DNA of 64,000 bases, taken from NCBI RefSeq assembly GCF_019083965.1, contig NZ_JAHRCY010000038.1, forward strand, positions 1 to 64,000, written 5' to 3'. The stretch comes from Catellatospora tritici. GTDB taxonomy: Bacteria; Actinomycetota; Actinomycetes; Mycobacteriales; Micromonosporaceae. Shown here one piece after another: positions 1-6,962 of the stretch. The notes below the pieces were generated by a model. The model was not told the DNA's origin. It ran no database searches and saw only the letters and a list, made by a program, of their open reading frames with translations. Positions within the stretch are counted from its first letter, which is position 1, and each line of letters begins with the position of its first letter. Both the position numbers and the translations under genes were made by a program.

Positions 1-95
1 CTCCCCCGTTCCAGGCGTACTGCTTGACCTCGGCACTGTTGGCCGTCGACCCCCCGACCACGTCCATCACCTTCCCGCTGTGACGAGCGGTGATC
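1..95. repeat. 95-bp perfect direct repeat, copy 1 (ricin-domain coding)
   Basis: Bases 1-95 are identical to 1406-1500; the first mismatch is at 96 versus 1501. Both copies encode the same stretch of the ricin-type domain in adjacent GH43 genes. Zero differences over 95 bp, including third positions, implies recent duplication or gene conversion. The repeat may continue past the left edge. Confidence 0.95.
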
Positions 96-1018
96 TGGTA
101 ATAGGGGGCGGCGGCCGGCAGTGCCGCCACCGGCAGGACGGTGCCGTGCCGGCAGCCCGCGCAGGCCACACTGCTCAGGCCGGACCAGCTGTTGAGATCG
201 GAGCTGGTGGCAGACCAGATCCCACCGTTGGTGTACTTGTCCACGTAGATGCGCCAGGTGCCGTTCGCCAGCTGGGTCACCGCCGGCCCCTCGTACCCGG
301 AGGTCCACAGGCTGCCCGCCGAAGTCCATCCGCTGGTCAGGCTCGTCGTGCTGGTCCAGTGCTCGATGTACTTCGAGGTCTCGTTCTTGACGAAGGCGTG
401 GTAGGTGCTACCGGAGCGCACCACGAACGTGTCGATGTGGTTGGCGTCCAGCCCGCCCATCGCCGCCGGCCCGCTCCATGAGGTCAGCGCGCTGTTCTGG
501 GCGGTGTAGACGTATGGCCGGAAGCAGTTCGAGCAGGTGGTCTGCGCGACGCTCGCGATGACCCGTACCGTGCTGCCCTCGACGTAGAACTCGGGCGCCC
601 AGGTGAACTTGGTGTCCGCGATGCCCGAGTTGACGCTCGCCACGTGCTGCCAGGTGGTCAGGTTCGTGCTGGAGGCGATGTTGAAGTAGGTGGAGTTCGT
701 GGTCCAGGACTGGACGGTGTAGGCGATGAAGTAGGTGCCGTTGTGGTTGATGATGCTCGGGTCGCGCAGGACGCCGGACGGCCCCTGGTAGTTCGTGTCG
801 GCGAAGGTGGTGAAGTTGGTCCCGTCGGTCGACTGGTAGACCCACAGCTCCTGGTCGGCCGCACCGTCGCCCCTGAACGTGGCGTAGAGGTAACCGCTGG
901 CGGCGGCCGCGGGCGAGGCGACCGCGACGAGGCCGCCGCCGACGAGGAGCAGCATGCCTGCCAGCCGGGCTGTCCACCGTGCGAGTGGTGTTCCGGGTCT
1001 TGTCATGCGTGAGTTCAC
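1..1018 (-). CDS. Secreted GH43-family glycosidase with C-terminal ricin-type domain (3' end off left edge)
   Basis: Partial gene read leftward off the window; about 339 codons are visible. I chose GTG at 1018 because GGAGG (1028-1024) lies 5 nt upstream; ATG at 1006 is in frame but 17 nt from that site. Residues 1-40 form a Sec signal peptide (basic start, hydrophobic core, SPAAAA). The catalytic part shows GH43 hallmarks: RDPSI near the start of the fold, WAPEF, and YEGP, which match the base, the pKa-modulating region and the acid glutamate of five-bladed propeller GH43 enzymes. A ricin/CBM13 domain begins after a short linker (ITARHSGKVMDVVGG) and runs off the edge. Substrate is not determinable; the neighbours suggest arabinan or arabinogalactan side chains. 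It lies downstream of the other GH43 gene on the same strand with a hairpin between them. Confidence 0.85.
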   Translation of the reverse strand, partial: MNSRMTRPGTPLARWTARLAGMLLLVGGGLVAVASPAAAASGYLYATFRGDGAADQELWVYQSTDGTNFTTFADTNYQGPSGVLRDPSIINHNGTYFIAYTVQSWTTNSTYFNIASSTNLTTWQHVASVNSGIADTKFTWAPEFYVEGSTVRVIASVAQTTCSNCFRPYVYTAQNSALTSWSGPAAMGGLDANHIDTFVVRSGSTYHAFVKNETSKYIEHWTSTTSLTSGWTSAGSLWTSGYEGPAVTQLANGTWRIYVDKYTNGGIWSATSSDLNSWSGLSSVACAGCRHGTVLPVAALPAAAPYYQITARHSGKVMDVVGGSTANSAEVKQYAWNGG

Positions 1019-1043
1019 GCTTGCCTCCAAAGGTTTTCAGGGG

Positions 1044-1076
1044 GCGGTGATCACCCTGCATGCGGGTGATCACCGC
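1044..1076 (-). terminator. 13-bp perfect hairpin between the two GH43 genes
   Basis: Arms 1044-1056 (GCGGTGATCACCC) and 1064-1076 pair perfectly around a 7-nt loop. It lies 18 nt past the stop of the upstream GH43 gene and 25 nt before the start of the next. There is no long U tract, so it may be an intrinsic terminator, a partial read-through signal or an mRNA-stabilising stem. The inner TGATCA palindrome could also be a protein site. Confidence 0.6.
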
Positions 1077-1094
1077 AGGACGGCGGGTGATGTG

Positions 1095-2567
1095 CTACGC
1101 AGCGGTGCGGGACCACTGCTGGTTGGTGCCACTGCCGCAGGCGTACTGCTGGATGTCGGCACCGTCGGCCGTGGACGCGCTCACCACGTCCAGGCACTTG
1201 CCGCTGTGCCGAGCCCGCAGCTGGAAATAACCGCCCGTGGCCACCCACTGCCACTGCTGGTTGGTCCCACCGCCACAGGTGTACTGAATGACGTTGCCCC
1301 CGTCCGCCGTCGACGCCCCAGCCACGTCCAGACACTTGCCGCTGACCAGGCTCACCAACCGGTAATAGCCGCCCCCCGCGTCCTGGAACTGCCACTTCTG
1401 GTTCGCTCCCCCGTTCCAGGCGTACTGCTTGACCTCGGCACTGTTGGCCGTCGACCCCCCGACCACGTCCATCACCTTCCCGCTGTGACGAGCGGTGATC
1501 CGGTAGCTCGGAGTCGATCCGCTCCCGGTGACGGTGCCGGTGGCGGCATCGATGGTGATCTGCGGATACCAGGTCAGGCTCATGCTGGTGCTGCTGGGGA
1601 AGCTGATCGGCAGCCAGACGTACTGCGAGTCGCCGACCGGCCCGCCCCAGGCACCGGCCCAGCGGTCGCCCAGGTAGAGGTAGCTGGTCGTCGAGGTGCC
1701 CTGGATCGGCAACACGTAGGTCGGCTGGGAGTTGAACGTGGTGGAGTCGCCGACGTTGGTCCAGCCGGTCCACGGGCCGGAGATGCTGCTCGCCGTCGCG
1801 TAGCGTGCCTGGTTCGGACTCCAGCCGGTGGCGGCCGAGCTCAGCAGGAAGTAGACGCTGCCGCGTTTGAACATGGCCGGGGCCTCGCGGTGCGCGTCGT
1901 TCCAGAAGTTGCCGACCAGCGTGCTGACGTTGAGGTAGTCGGCGGTGAGCCGGTAGATGTTCAGGTCGTAGTTCTCGTCCGCCGCGGAGATCATGTATGC
2001 GGTGCCGTTGTCGTTGTAGAGCGTGATGTCTCGGGACATGTGCTGTCCGAGCGGGCGGAAGCTGCCGTGATAGGTGTAGGTGCCGTCCACGGTCGCCGAC
2101 GAGGCGACGGCGGCGCGCGCCTCGCCGTAGTCGGACCCGTTCTCTTTGTGCATCCACATCACGTATCTGCCCGTGGAGCTGTTGTAGATGACCTTGGGCC
2201 GTTCGATGTTGGCGACGTTCAGCTCGGGACTCGACGCCTGGGTCAGGACGTTGTTGCGGAACTCCCAGTTCTTGAGGTCCGTGGAGCGGTACACCGAGAC
2301 GGCGCGGAAGGTGTTGTCGGCGTTGCGGTTCTCGCCGAACCAGTAGTAGTAGGCGCCGACGCGCAGCATGCCGCCGCCGTGGGCGTGCACCACGTTCCCG
2401 CTGGTGTCCCGGAACTGGGTGCCGTTGGTGATGTCCACGGGGGCCGCCTCGGCGGGCGCGGGCGCGATCCCCACCGCGGCGACGACGAGCAGTGCCGCGC
2501 CGACGACGGCCCAGATCGATCGGGCGAGTCGGTGGACGGCGCCGGGAGGTGGGAGGCTCTCGATCAC
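1095..2567 (-). CDS. Secreted GH43 exo-beta-1,3-galactanase-type enzyme with CBM13
   Basis: 490 residues from GTG 2567, chosen because a GAGGAAG site lies 9 nt upstream and the product then begins with a normal signal peptide (residues 1-42, ending PAEAA). An ATG at 2750 is in frame but overlaps the divergent regulator and would add 61 non-conserved residues. GH43 domain about 45-340: the early block HAHGGGM..YYYWFGE, IERPKVIYN, SRDITLY, HREAPAMFK and QPTYVLPI resembles the galactan 1,3-beta-galactosidase branch of GH43. C-terminal CBM13 about 355-490 has three beta-trefoil repeats with QxW motifs (NQKW, NQQW, NQQW) and two CLDV cores. Known enzymes of this layout release galactose or branched oligosaccharides from the beta-1,3-galactan backbone of arabinogalactan proteins; applying that here is inference. 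The divergent neighbour is a sugar-type regulator, probably its controller. Confidence 0.85.
   Translation of the reverse strand: MIESLPPPGAVHRLARSIWAVVGAALLVVAAVGIAPAPAEAAPVDITNGTQFRDTSGNVVHAHGGGMLRVGAYYYWFGENRNADNTFRAVSVYRSTDLKNWEFRNNVLTQASSPELNVANIERPKVIYNSSTGRYVMWMHKENGSDYGEARAAVASSATVDGTYTYHGSFRPLGQHMSRDITLYNDNGTAYMISAADENYDLNIYRLTADYLNVSTLVGNFWNDAHREAPAMFKRGSVYFLLSSAATGWSPNQARYATASSISGPWTGWTNVGDSTTFNSQPTYVLPIQGTSTTSYLYLGDRWAGAWGGPVGDSQYVWLPISFPSSTSMSLTWYPQITIDAATGTVTGSGSTPSYRITARHSGKVMDVVGGSTANSAEVKQYAWNGGANQKWQFQDAGGGYYRLVSLVSGKCLDVAGASTADGGNVIQYTCGGGTNQQWQWVATGGYFQLRARHSGKCLDVVSASTADGADIQQYACGSGTNQQWSRTAA
1406..1500. repeat. 95-bp perfect direct repeat, copy 2 (ricin-domain coding)
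   Basis: Second copy of the repeat at 1-95, inside the first third of the ricin domain of the GH43 gene at 1095-2567. Confidence 0.95.
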
Positions 2568-2628
2568 GTTGATCAACTTCCTCTGTCGAAGGGCGACGGC
2601 GCCCGGCCAGGCGGGACCAATGGGGCGC

Positions 2629-2652
2629 TTTGGTTTCAGTCGGGTTACCAAA
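2629..2652. promoter_or_regulatory. Candidate operator, TTTGGT-N12-ACCAAA
   Basis: Inverted repeat with 6-bp perfect arms (2629-2634 and 2647-2652), located between the divergent GH43 gene and regulator gene and ending 5 bp before the -35 hexamer of the regulator promoter. Position suits a repressor or activator site for either direction; the binding protein is unknown. Confidence 0.4.
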
Positions 2653-2656
2653 AGGG

Positions 2657-2685
2657 TTGACCGTGCTGAATTCGCGCGCCATACT
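2657..2685 (+). promoter_or_regulatory. Sigma70-type promoter for the DeoR/LacI hybrid regulator
   Basis: TTGACC at 2657-2662 and CATACT at 2680-2685 with a 17-bp spacer; the start codon lies about 63 nt downstream of the -10. The shared 20-bp motif at 2704-2723 falls just past the predicted transcription start, a good place for autorepression. Confidence 0.55.
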
Positions 2686-2703
2686 CCGTCCAGAAAGGCA
2701 CAC

Positions 2704-2723
2704 GAACGTACAGAATCGAACAT
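2704..2723 (-). promoter_or_regulatory. Candidate operator, copy 1 of a 20-bp motif shared with 3871-3890
   Basis: On the minus strand this reads ATGTTCGATTCTGTACGTTC, 17 of 20 identical to 3871-3890 ahead of the GH5 gene. Neither copy is coding. One lies in the leader of the regulator gene and between it and the divergent GH43 gene, the other before the next enzyme gene, as expected for one local regulon. Confidence 0.6.
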
Positions 2724-2748
2724 CGAGGCTAGTGGCGGGAGGTCCGTC

Positions 2749-3846
2749 ATGGCGGGGCGGCGGCTGTTCGGCGTGCAGCGGCAGGAGATGCTGCTCGGCG
2801 AACTTCGTCGTCACGGAGCCGTGCGGGTCAGCGATCTCGCCCGCGAACTGGCCGTCAGCGAGCTCACGATCCGGCGCGACATCGACGCCCTGGCTCGGCG
2901 CAATCTGGTGACGAAGGTCCACGGCGGCGCGACACTGCCGACCTCCGTCGGCCGTACGGACCGGCCCCGGCAGGCGTCCACCCGCTTCACCGTCGGCATG
3001 GTCGTGCCGTCGCTGGACTTCTACTGGCCGCCCATCGTCAGCGGCGCACGAGCGGCAGCCGCGGCGCTGGGGGTCAGCCTCCAGCTGCGTGGTTCCAGTT
3101 ACGACGCGGACGAGGACCGGCGCCAGGTCAGCCGGCTGATCGAGGCGGGGCAGGTCCAGGGTCTGCTGCTGGCGCCCAGCCTCGAGGGTGAGCGGGCGCG
3201 GGAGATGATCGACTGGGTGGGTCACCTGCCCGTGCCCACGGTCCTCGTGGAGCGCCAGCCGGAGCGGTGGACCTCCACCGCCCGACAGATCGAGTGCGTA
3301 CGCAGCGATCACGCGCTGGGCATGGAGATGGCCGTGCACCATCTGCACCAGCACGGCCACCGGCGCATCGCGCTGCTGCTGTCCAAGGGGAGCCCCACCT
3401 CGGCATACCTGTTCCAGGGCTGGCAGGTGGCGTGCGCCGATCTCGGCATCTGCGACGCGACGGTGGTCCGCGAATCGGTCGCGCTCGGCAACCCCGGGCA
3501 CCGGGAGATCATTCACCGGGTTCTCGGCGAGTGCGGGCGGTCCAGGATCACCGCGATGATCGTGCACAGCGACCCCGACGCCATGTCGGTCGCGCAGTAC
3601 TGTGCCGAGCAGGGCGTGTCGATCCCCGACGACCTGGCGCTGGTCTCCTACGACGACGAGGTCGCCCACCTGGCCGAGCCGTCGCTGTCGGCGGTGCGGC
3701 CGCCGAAGACCCACGTGGGCCGGGTCGCGGTCGAGCTGATGGTCTCCCGCCTGCTCGACGGCGAGCGCCGGCCGTCACAGCGGGTCCTGGTCGCGCCGGA
3801 GCTGGTGGTACGCCATTCGTCGGTGGCGCGCATCCGCGTCCGGTGA
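2749..3846 (+). CDS. Hybrid transcription regulator: DeoR-type HTH plus LacI/GalR-type sugar-binding domain
   Basis: 365 residues from ATG 2749 with GGGAGG 6 nt upstream; the longer open frame to 2368 runs through the GH43 gene and is not used. Residues about 5-60 are a DeoR winged helix (RQEMLLGELRRHGAVRVSDLA.. SELTIRRDIDALARRNLVTKVHGGA). From about 80 to 360 it is a periplasmic-binding-protein fold like LacI/GalR (VGMVVPSLDFYWP.. GARAAAAALG, DHALGMEMAVHHLHQHGHRRIALL, DDLALVSYDDE, TRLV-like end HSSV). The DeoR sugar-phosphate sensor is absent, so the ligand is likely a sugar or oligosaccharide. It sits between the GH43 and GH5 genes and is the natural candidate to bind the shared 20-bp motif on both sides of it. 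Confidence 0.88.
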   Translation: MAGRRLFGVQRQEMLLGELRRHGAVRVSDLARELAVSELTIRRDIDALARRNLVTKVHGGATLPTSVGRTDRPRQASTRFTVGMVVPSLDFYWPPIVSGARAAAAALGVSLQLRGSSYDADEDRRQVSRLIEAGQVQGLLLAPSLEGERAREMIDWVGHLPVPTVLVERQPERWTSTARQIECVRSDHALGMEMAVHHLHQHGHRRIALLLSKGSPTSAYLFQGWQVACADLGICDATVVRESVALGNPGHREIIHRVLGECGRSRITAMIVHSDPDAMSVAQYCAEQGVSIPDDLALVSYDDEVAHLAEPSLSAVRPPKTHVGRVAVELMVSRLLDGERRPSQRVLVAPELVVRHSSVARIRVR

Positions 3847-3870
3847 CCGGACGGCGACAGTCCGGTTCGG

Positions 3871-3890
3871 ATGTTCGACTGTGAACGTTC
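3871..3890 (+). promoter_or_regulatory. Candidate operator, copy 2 of the shared 20-bp motif
   Basis: ATGTTCGACTGTGAACGTTC lies 98 bp before the GH5 start. It contains the inverted pair GTTC-N6-GAAC and differs at three positions from the copy at 2704-2723. See that entry for the regulon argument. Confidence 0.6.
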
Positions 3891-3987
3891 CTGTTCCAGT
3901 CGGTGTACATCGTGGCGTCGCCCGACCCGCCTGGGCTACAGATGGCATCCGACTCACCGCGCCCGTCCCCGAGAAAGGGCGAAGCAC

Positions 3988-5424
3988 ATGCGAAGGATGA
4001 AACGGCTGTTGCCGCTGGGTATGGCCGTCAGCGTGGTCGTGGCGGCGGCCGGGCTGGCCGTGACGGCCGCGCCGGCGCACGCGGCGACCAACGACTTCAA
4101 AGGTGTCAACTGGGCCGACCAGCGCGACAACTTCGTCGACGACGTCCTGGTCCTGGGCGGGTTGTCGACGTCGGACAGCTACGCGACCACCCAGGCGAAG
4201 GCGAACGCGGTCCTCAGCGGATTTCAGAACAACCTGGGCGCCAACACCGTCCGCCTGCCGGTCAACCACGCGACCGTGTCCGGGGCGTACTGGGGCTCCT
4301 ACCGGGGCATCATCGACGCGGCGGCGGCCAAGGGCATGAAGGTCATCCTCAGCTACTGGGAGGGCAGCAGCTCCCGCAACGGCCTGGTCGACAACCTCAC
4401 CCAGTTCTGGTCGATGTGGCAGACCATCACCGACGCGTACGGGGCCAACAGCTGGGTGTACTTCGAGCCGATGAACGAGCCGTACGGCTACAGCGACGCA
4501 GACTGGAAGAACCTGGCGGCCCAGTGGCTGTCGAACTACGCCGGGGTGCCGCGCGGTCGCGTGATCATCAGCGGTGCCGGGTACAACCAGCGGCTCATCA
4601 CGATCGGCAGCGACAGCCGGTTCGACGGCACGTACATCTCCCGGCACATCTACCAGTTCTTCGACAGCAGCCTCACGACCGAACAGCAGTGGCGGGACGC
4701 ACTGCGCAACAGCATCGGCAGCTACGCCGGTCGCGTCATCGTCACCGAGTGGGGCGCCCCCATGACGGACGGGCGCAACTACAACGCCTCGTCCACGTCC
4801 GACTCGTTCGTGTCGTTCATCCGGGGCGTCGCCGCCGAGTCGCGCGCGCTGGGCCTGGGCACCGTGTACTGGCCCGGCGTGCGCATCGACGACTGGTACA
4901 GCATCCAGCAGCTCAGCGGCTCCGGCACCAACCTGTCGCTGACCACGACCAACCAGTCGGGGCGCGACCAGCTGCGCTACTCGTGGGGCCTGGCCGTGAC
5001 CACGCCGACCTACTACCGGGTCACCAACCGCAACAGCGGCAAGGTCATGGACGTGATCTCGGCGTCCACCGCGAACAACGCCGAGATCAAGCAGTGGACC
5101 TGGAACGGCGGCGCGAACCAGAAGTGGGAGTTCCAGGACGCGGGCGGCGGCTACGTCCGGGTCGTCAACCAGAACAGCGGCAGGTGCCTGGACGTGGCAG
5201 GCGCCGCCACCACCGACGGCGCCAACGTCATCCAGTACGCCTGCGGCAGCGGCACCAACCAGCAGTGGCAGTGGCAGGCCACCGGCAGCTACTTCCGGCT
5301 GGTCGCCCGGCACAGCGGCAAGTGCCTCGACGTGGTCGGCTCCGGCACCGGCGACGGCGCCGACATCCAGCAGTACACCTGCGGCAGCGGCACCAACCAG
5401 CAGTGGACGCGGACGGCGTCGTAA
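3988..5424 (+). CDS. Secreted GH5 glycoside hydrolase with CBM13 (endo-beta-1,6-galactanase candidate)
   Basis: 478 residues from ATG 3988; an ATG at 3997 lacks proper spacing to its purine tract. Signal peptide about 1-34 (MRRMKRLL.. APAHAAT). GH5 (beta/alpha)8 domain about 35-335: the acid/base glutamate is in FEPMNEPYG and the nucleophile in VTEWGAP, with RLPVNH and SRHIYQF as supporting strand motifs. The C-terminal CBM13 (about 345-478) has three repeats with QxW and CLDV motifs and resembles those of the two upstream GH43 enzymes. A Streptomyces endo-beta-1,6-galactanase is known with this GH5+CBM13 layout, and the neighbouring 1,3-galactanase-type enzyme makes that substrate attractive; a beta-glucan substrate cannot be excluded. 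It ends in a strong bidirectional terminator. Confidence 0.88.
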   Translation: MRRMKRLLPLGMAVSVVVAAAGLAVTAAPAHAATNDFKGVNWADQRDNFVDDVLVLGGLSTSDSYATTQAKANAVLSGFQNNLGANTVRLPVNHATVSGAYWGSYRGIIDAAAAKGMKVILSYWEGSSSRNGLVDNLTQFWSMWQTITDAYGANSWVYFEPMNEPYGYSDADWKNLAAQWLSNYAGVPRGRVIISGAGYNQRLITIGSDSRFDGTYISRHIYQFFDSSLTTEQQWRDALRNSIGSYAGRVIVTEWGAPMTDGRNYNASSTSDSFVSFIRGVAAESRALGLGTVYWPGVRIDDWYSIQQLSGSGTNLSLTTTNQSGRDQLRYSWGLAVTTPTYYRVTNRNSGKVMDVISASTANNAEIKQWTWNGGANQKWEFQDAGGGYVRVVNQNSGRCLDVAGAATTDGANVIQYACGSGTNQQWQWQATGSYFRLVARHSGKCLDVVGSGTGDGADIQQYTCGSGTNQQWTRTAS

Positions 5425-5431
5425 CGACCGC

Positions 5432-5469
5432 CGCGGGTGTGGGAACCGATGGCGGTTTCCACACCCGCG
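5432..5469. terminator. Bidirectional terminator between convergent GH5 and CBM35 genes
   Basis: Arms 5432-5448 and 5453-5469 give 17 base pairs (one G.T) around an ATGG loop. It starts 8 nt after the GH5 stop and ends 10 nt from the stop of the convergent gene, so it serves both. Confidence 0.85.
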
Positions 5470-5478
5470 ACTCTCTCG

Positions 5479-6816
5479 TCAGGACACGACGATGCGATCC
5501 AGGTCCGGCGCCCAGCCGGCCGCGTTGCCGAAGCGGATCGTGTTGGCCCCGGCCGCGAGGTTCAGCGTGATGCTCACCGAACCGACCGTGTTCCAGCCGC
5601 CGGTGCTGGGGGTGCTGACCGAGATCGGGCTGCCGCCGTTGACGCTGACGGTCGCCGACCTGTTCTCCCCCGACGCGTAGTAGACGGTCACCGTGCGGCT
5701 GCCCGCGGTGGCGCCGTTGACGTTGTTGAACTGCAGATAGTTGGCGGTGCCGTTGCCGACGTAGCCGACGACAGCGCCGCCCGAGGCGGTCGACAGGCTG
5801 CGTACCGCCGCCTGACCGCCGCGGGTGTTGCCGCTCGCCTCGGCCTCGTACGAGACCGACGTCGGTGCCGCGCCGATCTGGTCGAGCCAGTCGTCGTTGG
5901 CGTGCACCATCGAGAAGGTGAGTGCCGGGCAGTCGAAGCTGCTGCCCGCGGGCGGGTTGACGCTGTCGGTGGGCGCGTTCGCGGCGGTGGCCGGGGTCCA
6001 CGCGCCGTTGACCGACAGCTGGATGCCGCTGCTCTCGAACGCCCTCCCGGCCAGGTCGCGGCAGTAGTAGCCGGCGCCGGTGGCCGGGTTGACCGACGTG
6101 TACACCTCGAACATGTCCCAGCCGAACGGGAACTGCGGCAGGTCGTAGACACCGGAACTGGTGAAGTACACGTCCCAGGCGTGGGTCTGGAAGTTGTACA
6201 GGTACGCGGTCCAGGTGTTGGCCGTGGTCGACGTCTTGTGCTCGTCGAGGCTGTACGCCGGCCGCCCGTTGACCATGGTCGTGTAGGTGGCCAGGAACGA
6301 CGCGTTCATGGGCGTGAGCTTGCCGACGCCGTCGCGTCCGCCGCACCAGTCCCAGGCCCACAGATTCGGTCCCGTCGGCGTATACGCGGTGGTCATCTCG
6401 ATGCACGCGCTACCGGCCGGGATCGCCGTCGGCGCGTACACGTAGTCGCCGCCGGTGGTCGTGGTGCCGGCGCCGGTGACGACGCTCTGGGTCGCGCGCA
6501 GGCCCTGGCTGGCGTTGATCGGGAAGCGGATGCCCCACGAGGTGTGCAGCTGGGCGGCGGCCAGTGCCGAGGTCCGGGCGGACCGGAAGTGATCGGCCGC
6601 CGCACCTGCGGCCTGCCGGGCGGCGGCTCCGGTCAGGCCGGGCACCACGCCGCCGATGGGGGCGACGGACCCGCGCAGGGCGGGAGAGTCGGCCGCGGGC
6701 CGGGCAAGCCCGACGGGCGCGGCAGGACCGGGCGGCGGGGCGGCTGCCGCGGCGGGTGAGACGGTCAGGATGAGGGCGCCGACGACGGCCAGCGTCCATA
6801 GCGGACGACGATGCAT
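5479..6816 (-). CDS. Secreted protein with unrecognised N-terminal domain and C-terminal CBM35-type module
   Basis: 445 residues from ATG 6816 (GGAAGGA about 7 nt upstream). Signal peptide about 1-24 (LWTLAVVGALILTVSPAAAA), then a Pro/Ala-rich stretch to about 75. Residues about 85-310 form a domain I cannot assign: Trp/Tyr-rich strands such as HTSWGIRFPINAS, NLWAWDWCGG, WTAYLYNFQTHAWDVYF, FGWDMFEVYTS, with four or five cysteines that could form disulfides. Residues about 318-445 match a CBM35/CBM6-like beta-sandwich (SYEAEASGNTRGG.. VGYVGNGTANYLQFNNV.. NTIRFGN.. PDLDRIVVS). Its place in the arabinogalactan locus suggests a polysaccharide-active or binding protein; the catalytic status of the middle domain is unknown. 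Confidence 0.8.
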   Translation of the reverse strand: MHRRPLWTLAVVGALILTVSPAAAAAPPPGPAAPVGLARPAADSPALRGSVAPIGGVVPGLTGAAARQAAGAAADHFRSARTSALAAAQLHTSWGIRFPINASQGLRATQSVVTGAGTTTTGGDYVYAPTAIPAGSACIEMTTAYTPTGPNLWAWDWCGGRDGVGKLTPMNASFLATYTTMVNGRPAYSLDEHKTSTTANTWTAYLYNFQTHAWDVYFTSSGVYDLPQFPFGWDMFEVYTSVNPATGAGYYCRDLAGRAFESSGIQLSVNGAWTPATAANAPTDSVNPPAGSSFDCPALTFSMVHANDDWLDQIGAAPTSVSYEAEASGNTRGGQAAVRSLSTASGGAVVGYVGNGTANYLQFNNVNGATAGSRTVTVYYASGENRSATVSVNGGSPISVSTPSTGGWNTVGSVSITLNLAAGANTIRFGNAAGWAPDLDRIVVS

Positions 6817-6889
6817 GGGTGTTCCTTCCGGGGGAACGGTGCGGATGGCGCCCACCCGGAAGGTCGCCTTGTATGCGTACTGTGTCCGG

Positions 6890-6919
6890 ACCCTAGAGTC
6901 ATCGACAGACAGCTGTCAA
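6890..6919 (-). promoter_or_regulatory. Promoter of the CBM35 protein gene with overlapping palindrome
   Basis: On the minus strand TTGACA (6919-6914), 18-bp spacer, TAGGGT (6895-6890), about 74 nt before the start codon. A perfect 10-bp palindrome GACAGCTGTC at 6908-6917 overlaps the -35, a likely repressor or CRP-type site. Confidence 0.6.
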
Positions 6920-6962
6920 TGCCACATTCGCGCGCTGGGACGGACGCGACGCGCCGTCGCTC

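Noticed and set aside
954..3714. Long frames on both strands through the GH43 and regulator genes (568 and 887 codons)
   Set aside because: Out-of-frame shadows; the genuine frames carry signal peptides, GH43, CBM13 and HTH motifs.
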